Below, in pieces: positions 1 to 4,966 of a DNA stretch of 5,272 nucleotides. The stretch's first letter is position 1. Each line of letters begins with the position of its first letter. Below the pieces are notes generated by a model. The model searched no databases. It saw only the letters and a program-made list of their open reading frames with translations, and had not been told where the DNA came from. A program made the translations under genes and the position numbers. Source of the DNA: JASFQI01 sp050115555 (GTDB lineage: Bacteria > Desulfobacterota > DSM-4660 > Desulfatiglandales > HGW-15); contig JASFQI010000349.1 of assembly GCA_050115555.1 (NCBI GenBank), positions 1-5,272 on the forward strand, given 5' to 3'.

Positions 1-1447
1 GTTTAGCGAACTCTATGACCTCTTCCTCGGTCATGGTTTCCCCTTCCTTGAGCTGCACAATGGCCATGACGATCTCCACGAGGCGATCATCCGGGTATCC
101 GATGCAGGCCACATCGTCGATCTTGGGGTTCTCCATGAGTGCATCTTCGATCTCCACGGGGAAAATGTTCTCTCCGCCGCTCGTGATCATGTCCTTCTTT
201 CGGTCCACGATGTAAAAAAACCCTTCTTCGTCCGTCTTCAGGAGGTCTCCGGTGTAGAGCCAGCCGTCTTTCAGGGTCTCGGCCGTCATCTCGGGGTTCT
301 TGAAGTACCCCTTCATCATGCGGGGCGTTCGGAAGGTGAGCTCACCCACCTCACCGGGTGGGATCTCCTTGCCTTCGAAGTCCACGAGCATGGCCTCGAC
401 GCCGAAGGTGGGCTTGCCGATGGAGCCGGGCTTTCGAAGCACATCCGCCGGGTACAGGTTGAACGTGCCGCCGCCCCCACCTTCGGTGATCCCGTAAATG
501 TTGGACACCCCGGTGTTGGGGAATGTTTCCACCAGGCCCTTCATCACTTCAAAGGGGACGGGCTGCGCCCCGATCTCCAGGTACTTCCAGCTCGACAGGT
601 CGTAATCCCCGATCTTGAGGTCCCCGTTCTTGACGGCATTGAGGATTGCCACAGCTACGGGGACCACGAAAAGAATGTCGGTGCCCTTTTCCTCGGCCAT
701 GGCTTCGATGATCCATTGGGGCTCCCTGAACTCCCTCAGGAGCGTTCCGGTCGCGCCGGTTGCGAAAAACGGGGCCCACAGGAACATGGTGCCGCTGTGG
801 TACAGGGGCAGGAAGAAGACATAGTTGTCGTTCTTCTGAACAAAGTAGCTCATGCCGTTGCCGATGGCCGTATGGTTGAGCGAATAATGGGTATGAAGCA
901 CCGGCTTGGGCTTGCCCGTGGTTCCGGAGGTAAACATCATGGCCAGGTCATGATGATCATCCACGCTCACGAGGGCTTCGGACTCGTCGTCGTAAGCATC
1001 CACGACCTTGAAATCGATCATGTCCTCGGGGACCTCGTCGCCCACGCAGATGTACTTCTCCACCGTGGTGAGGTCGTTCTGAACCGGCTGGACCACGGGA
1101 AGGAACTCGGAACCCAGGATGAAAACCTTGGGGTCGCACACACCGGCGGCATAGAGGATGTCCGGGCCCACGAAACGGAAGTTCAGGGGGACAATCACCG
1201 CGCCCAGCTTGATGATCCCGTAGTACGTGATCAGCCACTCCAGGGAGTTGTTCTGGAGGTGCATCACGTAATCGCCGTCCTTGACCCCGAGCTCCTTGGA
1301 GAGGTAGTTGGCCGTCCGATTGATGGCCAGGTTGAACTCCTTCCAGGTCATCGTCCTCCGCTCGTTCCGGGAAGGGGTTCGCTCGATCAGGCAGACCTTG
1401 TCGGGCAGGTGGCGGGCATTGATTGCGGCGTATCTGGCATAGTTCAT
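1..1447 (-). CDS. AMP-forming acyl-CoA synthetase (class I adenylate-forming enzyme), C-terminus cut by window edge
   Basis: My translation of the reverse strand is open from the ATG at 1447 to the window edge, giving 482 codons with no stop. Enzymes of this superfamily activate a carboxylic acid with ATP to an acyl-adenylate and then transfer it to CoA. Motifs in order: the phosphate-binding loop TSGTTGKPKP (173-182), PLYHSG (214-219), GAQP (293-296), YGITE (318-322), YTGDL (398-402) with the ribose-binding Asp401, and the hinge region DRKKDMITSGGENIFPVEIE (415-434). A run of five glycines (323-327) follows YGITE. Family members are commonly 510-560 residues, so roughly 30-80 residues are missing, including the region of the catalytic lysine. 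The start at 1447 is preceded by a perfect AAGGAGG. An in-frame ATG at 1516 would add 23 residues but has no properly spaced Shine-Dalgarno. The gene lies 153 bases after dctM on the same strand and is probably co-transcribed. The acid substrate (fatty, dicarboxylic or aromatic) cannot be determined from these motifs. Confidence 0.94.
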   Translation of the reverse strand, partial: MNYARYAAINARHLPDKVCLIERTPSRNERRTMTWKEFNLAINRTANYLSKELGVKDGDYVMHLQNNSLEWLITYYGIIKLGAVIVPLNFRFVGPDILYAAGVCDPKVFILGSEFLPVVQPVQNDLTTVEKYICVGDEVPEDMIDFKVVDAYDDESEALVSVDDHHDLAMMFTSGTTGKPKPVLHTHYSLNHTAIGNGMSYFVQKNDNYVFFLPLYHSGTMFLWAPFFATGATGTLLREFREPQWIIEAMAEEKGTDILFVVPVAVAILNAVKNGDLKIGDYDLSSWKYLEIGAQPVPFEVMKGLVETFPNTGVSNIYGITEGGGGGTFNLYPADVLRKPGSIGKPTFGVEAMLVDFEGKEIPPGEVGELTFRTPRMMKGYFKNPEMTAETLKDGWLYTGDLLKTDEEGFFYIVDRKKDMITSGGENIFPVEIEDALMENPKIDDVACIGYPDDRLVEIVMAIVQLKEGETMTEEEVIEFAK

Positions 1448-1448
1448 C

Positions 1449-1479
1449 GGTACGAATCCTCCTTCGTGCTTGTTTTCAC
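1449..1479. repeat. Imperfect direct repeat, gene-proximal copy (with 5-base insertion)
   Basis: On the plus strand this copy is GGTACGAATCC (1449-1459), TCCTT (1460-1464), then CGTGCTTGTTTTCAC (1465-1479). The two flanking blocks, 11 and 15 bases, recur exactly and contiguously at 1528-1553 without the central TCCTT. The copy ends one base before the synthetase start codon. A 26-base exact match interrupted once within a 153-base gap is unlikely to be chance. Whether it is a local duplication, a regulatory site or a member of a genome-wide repeat family cannot be told from one window. Confidence 0.85.
1458..1464 (-). promoter_or_regulatory. Shine-Dalgarno site of the acyl-CoA synthetase
   Basis: On the minus strand this reads AAGGAGG, a perfect anti-16S match, 10 bases before the ATG at 1447. 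It decides the start in favour of 1447 over the in-frame ATG at 1516, which is directly preceded by GAAGG with no spacer. The first five bases (AAGGA) are exactly the insertion that distinguishes this copy of the local repeat from the copy at 1528-1553. Confidence 0.85.
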
Positions 1480-1527
1480 ATGCATCGCCCCACACAAGAG
1501 ATCGGGCGGGTTTCATCCTTCACTGCG

Positions 1528-1553
1528 GGTACGAATCCCGTGCTTGTTTTCAC
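1528..1553. repeat. Imperfect direct repeat, distal copy (no insertion)
   Basis: This second copy reads GGTACGAATCC (1528-1538) followed directly by CGTGCTTGTTTTCAC (1539-1553). Its left part sits inside a small palindrome on the plus strand, CGGG (1526-1529) and CCCG (1537-1540) around a 7-base loop TACGAAT. The other copy lacks that palindrome because its flanks differ. There is no good Shine-Dalgarno in this copy. The short motif GTTTTCAC that ends it occurs a third time at 1593-1600, immediately after the dctM stop codon. Confidence 0.85.
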
Positions 1554-1557
1554 GCGC

Positions 1558-1582
1558 CGGACCCACGAGCCGCGCCGGTCCG
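1558..1582. repeat. GC-rich inverted repeat after dctM
   Basis: CGGACC (1558-1563) and GGTCCG (1577-1582) can pair as a 6-bp stem with a 13-base loop, starting about 18 bases past the dctM stop codon. Overlapping it, CGCGCCGG occurs twice (1553-1560 and 1571-1578). In the minus-strand transcript no U-tract follows, so it is not a convincing intrinsic terminator. It could be a weak pause or an mRNA-stabilising hairpin between dctM and the synthetase. Confidence 0.4.
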
Positions 1583-1600
1583 TTTCTCGAGGGTTTTCAC

Positions 1601-2896
1601 TTACTGGCCGAAACCCAGCGCCCGCGGAAGCCACAGCACGGCATTCGGGATGTACGTAATGATCGCCAAGACCGCATATTGGATCAGGATAAACGGGATC
1701 ACGGCCTTGGACACGTATACGAGATCCTTATTCGCAATGGCTCCTGTGATGTATAGGCTCACACCCATGGGGGGTGTGCAGTAGGCAATCGCAAGGTTCA
1801 CCGTCAGAATCAGGCCGAAGTGCATGGGATCGACGCCGAAGGGCGCCAGCATGGGCAGGAAAACCGGCCCCAGAATCAGGGTGGCGGAGATGATGTCCAT
1901 GAACATGCCTACGACCACCAGAAGCAGGTTGATTGCAAGGAGGAACACGATCGGAGACTGAATGCTGGAGAGCACGGCCTCCGTAATCTTGTTCGGAATC
2001 GCTTCCAGGGTCAGGTAGCGGCCGAAGCAGGTGGCCCCGGCCACGATGATGAGAAGCGTCGCCGAGGTGACCGCGGAGTTCACGGTGATTCTCTTGACAT
2101 CTCGAAGCTTGATGGACTTGTGGATGAAAAGCTCCACGATAAAGGCGTACACACAGGCCACCACCGCTGCCTCGTTGGCGGTGAACGCGCCGGAGAAAAT
2201 CCCCCCGAAGATGATCACCGGGAGCATGAGCGACCAGAACCCTTCCTTCAGGATCTTCAGGACCTGCTTGAAGTCCGGCACGGGCATGCGCACGAAATCG
2301 GTGCGCTTTCGGTGAACGAGGTACGAGTACAGGCACACCCCGAACATGATGAGGATACCGGGCAGGAACCCGGTCAGGAACAGCCCTTCGAGGGAGACGT
2401 TGCTGATCATGGAGTAGAGAATCATGCCGATACTCGGCGGGATGATGACGCCCAAGTTGGGCGAGGTGGTCATCACGCCGATGGTGTACTTCTCCTGGTA
2501 GCCGTTCTCGAGGAGCGCAGGAATCATGAACCCGCCCAGGGCCACCACGGTCGCCACGGTGGAACCGGAGATCGCCCCGAAAAGCCCGCATCCGAGCACG
2601 CCCGCCATGCCCAGGCCGCCGGGGAGCCAGCTCACGAGCACGTTGGCGACCTTGATCAGCTTGTCCACAATGGTCCCCGCGGTCATGATGTTGCCGCACA
2701 GAATGAAGTACAGGACCACCACCAGCGCAAACTTGTCCATGCTGCGGAAAAGGCTCTGGGCCAGCAGGAGCAGGGGAAGATCCGTGTAGAGGACGAATCC
2801 CAGCACCGCAGTGAAAAACAGGCACATGAAGACCGGCACCAGGGACGCCATGCATCCCAGGAGAATCAGCATGATGATGAAATGACTCAATTCCAT
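1601..2896 (-). CDS. dctM: TRAP transporter large permease subunit, DctM family
   Basis: This 431-residue protein is very hydrophobic throughout and has the normal length for DctM, the membrane subunit that forms the substrate pathway and couples uptake to an ion (usually sodium) gradient. Recognisable stretches are FGAISGSTVATV (106-117), SPNLGVIIPPSIGMILYS (145-162), GGIFSGAFTANEAAVVACVY (231-250), GMFMDIISATLILGPVFLPM (330-349) and NLAIAYCTPPMGVSLY (367-382). The paired IPPS and TPPMG segments fit the two inverted-repeat halves of the DctM/ion-transporter fold. Roughly a dozen membrane segments are expected. A GGGAGG sequence (2908-2913) lies 11 bases before the ATG. The gene begins 55 bases after dctQ and belongs to the same operon. 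DctM identity is secure; the transported substrate is unknown. Confidence 0.97.
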   Translation of the reverse strand: MELSHFIIMLILLGCMASLVPVFMCLFFTAVLGFVLYTDLPLLLLAQSLFRSMDKFALVVVLYFILCGNIMTAGTIVDKLIKVANVLVSWLPGGLGMAGVLGCGLFGAISGSTVATVVALGGFMIPALLENGYQEKYTIGVMTTSPNLGVIIPPSIGMILYSMISNVSLEGLFLTGFLPGILIMFGVCLYSYLVHRKRTDFVRMPVPDFKQVLKILKEGFWSLMLPVIIFGGIFSGAFTANEAAVVACVYAFIVELFIHKSIKLRDVKRITVNSAVTSATLLIIVAGATCFGRYLTLEAIPNKITEAVLSSIQSPIVFLLAINLLLVVVGMFMDIISATLILGPVFLPMLAPFGVDPMHFGLILTVNLAIAYCTPPMGVSLYITGAIANKDLVYVSKAVIPFILIQYAVLAIITYIPNAVLWLPRALGFGQ

Positions 2897-2951
2897 GTTG
2901 TGGATCGCCTCCCGAGGTTAGGGGTGAAAAGCGACGGGCGCATGGCGAGAC

Positions 2952-3455
2952 CTAGGCGGCTTCCGGTTTGGCGCGAAGCTCCAGGATATCCTGACGGATC
3001 ACCTGGATGGTCCGAATGAACATCATGCCCCCCATGATGGGAAGAATCGCGTACAGGTAGACCAGAGGAATCTGCATGATGATCGTTTTCTGGTGGGTCG
3101 TCACCTGCAACGCCGCCATCTTCCATCCGTAGTAAAGCATCATTGAGGAAAAGACAAGGGTCGCGAAGTTGCTGAAAAACGTCAGAGGGGTCTTCAAGGA
3201 GGGTACGATCTGGACCAGGGCGTCGATCTTGATCATGGAGCGGGCCTTGACCGCCGCGCTGCAGCCAATGAATGTGGTGAGAATGATCACCTCCCGCACC
3301 AGCTCCTCGGACCAGGCCAGCGAGTAGTTGAACCCGTAACGGAGCACCACGTTGACGAAGAGCGAAATCAGGGCGGCCATGGTGGAAATGAACAGGACCC
3401 ACTCCTCGACAAAACCCAGTATCTTGTCCAAGACGTACAGGATCTTTCCGAACAT
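2952..3455 (-). CDS. dctQ: TRAP transporter small permease subunit, DctQ family
   Basis: This 167-residue protein has four probable membrane segments, at about 18-38, 53-70, 92-111 and 130-150, the usual DctQ layout. The family signature is clear: an arginine in VVLRYGFNYS (36-45), then LAWSEELVREVIILTTFIGCSAA (46-68) with the conserved W-S-E-E, and IKID (75-78) where DctQ proteins normally have a charged segment. QIPLVYLYAILPIMGG (128-143) matches the last helix of the family. DctQ is an essential partner of DctM and helps dock the binding protein. Translation starts at 3455, with GAGG (3461-3464) five bases upstream. That site directly follows the U-tract of the terminator at 3467-3499, so dctQ transcription depends on readthrough from dctP. 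Confidence 0.96.
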   Translation of the reverse strand: MFGKILYVLDKILGFVEEWVLFISTMAALISLFVNVVLRYGFNYSLAWSEELVREVIILTTFIGCSAAVKARSMIKIDALVQIVPSLKTPLTFFSNFATLVFSSMMLYYGWKMAALQVTTHQKTIIMQIPLVYLYAILPIMGGMMFIRTIQVIRQDILELRAKPEAA

Positions 3456-3466
3456 GGAGGCCTCGT

Positions 3467-3499
3467 AAAAAAGGGCGGAGGGAGAAGCCCCCTCCGCCC
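3467..3499 (-). terminator. Intrinsic terminator / attenuator between dctP and dctQ
   Basis: On the minus strand GGGCGGAGGG (3499-3490) and CCCTCCGCCC (3482-3473) form a perfect 10-bp, GC-rich stem around a 7-base loop, followed at once by six Ts (3472-3467). The stem begins 10 bases beyond the dctP stop codon and the T-tract ends two bases before the dctQ Shine-Dalgarno. By structure this is a classical Rho-independent terminator for dctP. Because dctQ, dctM and probably the synthetase lie downstream with no obvious promoter of their own, partial readthrough is the likely arrangement. That would give high binding protein and low permease. The hairpin may also protect the dctP mRNA 3' end. 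Confidence 0.9.
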
Positions 3500-3509
3500 G
3501 TGTAGGGAT

Positions 3510-4589
3510 TTACTTGTATCCGATATACTTCTGCACTTCGAGCAGGAAGTTGTCGGTGCGGTACGTGTCGCCGGGGTAGAGCTTGTTGATCTCCTCGGCG
3601 AACTCATTATGGACCGAATCGGCCTGCTTCTTCAGAAGCGCCATCTCATCGGCCGGAAGCTGGAAGAACTCGATCCCTTTGGACTCGGCATCCGCGATCT
3701 GGTCTGCTTCCTGCTTGACGGTCTGCGCCCGGATGTCCGCGGCCACATCGTGGACCGTCTCCACGAAGACCTTCTGCAAGTCCTCGGGCAGGGTGTTGAA
3801 CCAGGCCTTGTTGAAGATCCAGATGAACAGGCCCTGGGCGTAGTTCAGCTGGGTAAAGTACTTGGCCACCTCGAACTTTTTCGTAATGTTGCACACGCTC
3901 GGCGTGTGGTCCAGTCCGGTAATCACGCCCTGCTTGAGGGCTACCGGCACGTCCGGCCAGGGCATAACCACGGGGTTGAAGCCCCACGCCTTGTAGCTCA
4001 TCTTGTTCACCGCGGCCTCGGCAATGCGGAACTTGACCTTCTTGGCATCCGCGATCGTCCGGACCGGGGTGGTCGTGGCCCAGCCGTAGTTGCCGTAGCC
4101 CGTGATGTCAATCCCCATGATGCCCTGATGGTCCATGGCCATCATGTAGTGATCGAACAGCTTGCCACTGCCTACGAACTTGTCGAGCTTGTCAAAGGAA
4201 TCAATAAGGAAGGGCAGGTTGATGAGTCCGAAACGGGGGCCCAGGTTCGTGGAAGCCACGGAACTGCAGCCCATACCCTGAATCGCGCCCATCTGGAGCT
4301 GGTTGAGGACTTCCACCTCGCCGCCGAGCATGGAAAACGGTTTGTAGTCGATGTAGATTTGTCCGTTCGAACGCTTCCACAGCTCGTCGCGGAGAGCAAA
4401 CCCGGTGTACACTCCTTTCAGGACCGGGTGCGAGACGTTGGACACGATGGCCTTGTACTTGGCTCCTGAGGGATCGAAAGCAGGCTTCCATGCATCCAAC
4501 GAAGGTGCTTTCGCCCAGGCAAAACTACAGGCCAGGAGAAGACCCACCACACACACCATAAGGGACAAACATGTCTTCTTCATGCCCAT
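3510..4589 (-). CDS. dctP: TRAP transporter periplasmic solute-binding protein, DctP family
   Basis: This 359-residue protein captures the substrate outside the inner membrane and delivers it to DctQM. Residues 1-26 form a signal peptide: Lys4-Lys5, a hydrophobic core, and A-W-A at 24-26 as a likely cleavage site. LLAC at 18-21 also resembles a lipobox, so a lipoprotein form is possible. Family features are GGEVEVLNQLQMGAIQ (89-104), NLPFL (124-128), KVKFRI (184-189), whose Arg188 aligns with the conserved carboxylate-binding arginine of DctP proteins, and PVVMPWPDVPVALKQGVITG (206-225). The following LDHTP (226-230) stands where many relatives have an E-N-P type sequence. Start choice: AAGGAG (4595-4600) is 5 bases before the ATG at 4589 and 11 before a second in-frame ATG at 4583, so either could be used, differing by two residues. 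It is the first gene of the operon, after a 372-base regulatory gap. Confidence 0.96.
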   Translation of the reverse strand: MGMKKTCLSLMVCVVGLLLACSFAWAKAPSLDAWKPAFDPSGAKYKAIVSNVSHPVLKGVYTGFALRDELWKRSNGQIYIDYKPFSMLGGEVEVLNQLQMGAIQGMGCSSVASTNLGPRFGLINLPFLIDSFDKLDKFVGSGKLFDHYMMAMDHQGIMGIDITGYGNYGWATTTPVRTIADAKKVKFRIAEAAVNKMSYKAWGFNPVVMPWPDVPVALKQGVITGLDHTPSVCNITKKFEVAKYFTQLNYAQGLFIWIFNKAWFNTLPEDLQKVFVETVHDVAADIRAQTVKQEADQIADAESKGIEFFQLPADEMALLKKQADSVHNEFAEEINKLYPGDTYRTDNFLLEVQKYIGYK

Positions 4590-4668
4590 CTATACTCCTT
4601 TCTTCTGTTAAAGGTTGTAAAAAAAGAAGCTGCCTCACCTCCTCCCCGTACACGCGGGCGTGCCCGGG

Positions 4669-4697
4669 ATTCAACCAGAAATCCATTCGCCTGTCAA
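4669..4697 (-). promoter_or_regulatory. Candidate sigma-70 promoter for dctPQM
   Basis: On the minus strand a perfect -35 hexamer TTGACA (4697-4692) is followed after 17 bases by TTGAAT (4674-4669), a 4 of 6 match to TATAAT that keeps the final AAT. The spacing is ideal, the direction is right for dctP, and AT-rich DNA lies upstream. Transcription would begin near 4662, leaving a leader of about 70 bases. The weak -10 suggests either dependence on an activator or that another promoter in the AT-rich region is used. Confidence 0.45.
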
Positions 4698-4717
4698 GAA
4701 AATTCGGCTACATTTTG

Positions 4718-4753
4718 GTTATAACATAAACATTTTATGCTTATAATAAAGCA
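4718..4753. promoter_or_regulatory. Cluster of small palindromes upstream of the candidate promoter
   Basis: Three adjacent dyads fall within 36 bases: GTTATAAC (4718-4725), a perfect 8-base palindrome; CATAAA (4725-4730) with TTTATG (4734-4739) around a 3-base centre; and TGCTT (4738-4742) with AAGCA (4749-4753). They lie about 20 to 55 bases upstream of the candidate -35, a usual place for activator binding. AT-rich DNA produces such dyads by chance fairly often, so the operator role is a guess. Confidence 0.3.
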
Positions 4754-4862
4754 GAACAGTATCATTAATTGCCATATCTTACCATTTACCGCAAATAAAA
4801 GAATTTTTACGGCCTTTTAAAAAGCAATAAATACACGCAGACCTCGCCCCTCAGGATTTAAA

Positions 4863-4877
4863 ATGTCATTTAGACAT
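4863..4877. repeat. Inverted repeat ATGTC-N5-GACAT
   Basis: ATGTC (4863-4867) and GACAT (4873-4877) form a 5-bp dyad with a 5-base spacer. In the minus-strand direction the stem is followed by TTTT, so it could act as a weak terminator for the response regulator gene that ends about 85 bases earlier, or as a dimeric regulator site. The stem is short and contains only two G-C pairs, so either role is uncertain. Confidence 0.25.
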
Positions 4878-4923
4878 CCATTTCCTGCCCATGTCCCATG
4901 CGCGATTGAATGCTTGCTATCGT

Positions 4924-4966
4924 TTTAATCCCTCACCGATGCGCACTCTATCCGGGGTGGATTAAA
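4924..4966. repeat. Inverted repeat at the 3' end of the response regulator gene
   Basis: TTTAATCC (4924-4931) and GGATTAAA (4959-4966) are perfect 8-base inverted arms separated by 27 bases. The right arm includes the TAA stop codon of the upstream gene (4962-4964). Imperfect pairing can extend the stem inward between CTCACC (4932-4937) and the GGGGTG before the right arm. It may fold at the mRNA 3' end, but the closing pairs are mostly A-U and no T-run follows, so it is not a typical intrinsic terminator. Confidence 0.4.

Larger units (their letters stand above)
4590..4961. other. Noncoding regulatory gap upstream of dctP
   Basis: This 372-base stretch has no convincing coding region in any frame. 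The central part, about 4700-4870, is strikingly AT-rich compared with the flanking genes. It holds a candidate promoter at 4669-4697, several short inverted repeats (4718-4753, 4863-4877, 4924-4966) and the leader of the dctP transcript. In the leader, 4645-4668 can fold into competing small GC hairpins (for example CCCG 4645-4648 with CGGG 4655-4658, or CGGG 4655-4658 with CCCG 4663-4666). Seven As at 4619-4625 read as Ts in the transcript direction but have no adjacent stable stem. I found no sigma-54 promoter with the required GG and GC spacing, and no tRNA. Confidence 0.6.

Noticed and set aside
1521..1553. tRNA T-arm-like sequence (GCGGG, loop TACGAAT, CCCGT)
   Set aside because: The loop differs from the canonical TTCGAAT at an invariant base, and I find no acceptor, D or anticodon arms around it. 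It is better explained as part of the direct repeat.
716..1756. Long plus-strand open frame of 346 codons opposite the synthetase
   Set aside because: It is antisense to a strongly conserved enzyme, crosses the 3' end of dctM and the gap, and its composition (rich in H, R, G, D, V) is typical of the reverse complement of GC-rich codons.
1820..3019. Plus-strand open frame of 399 codons opposite dctM and dctQ
   Set aside because: Its low-complexity composition rich in H, E, D, Q and G is the mirror image of hydrophobic membrane-protein codons. Both opposite genes have clear family signatures.
3609..4469. Plus-strand open frame of 286 codons opposite dctP
   Set aside because: It lies wholly inside dctP on the other strand and has no recognisable motif; dctP has a complete signal peptide and family motifs.
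4610..4668. Leader hairpins plus T7 run as a transcription attenuator of dctP
   Set aside because: The only GC hairpins (4645-4668) are about 20 bases away from the T-run, the stems are only about 4-5 bp, and no stable stem abuts the Ts.
4760..4800. Sigma-54 promoter suggested by TGGCA on the minus strand
   Set aside because: TGGCA is present (minus strand, near 4770), but the required GC of the -12 element is not at the correct spacing.
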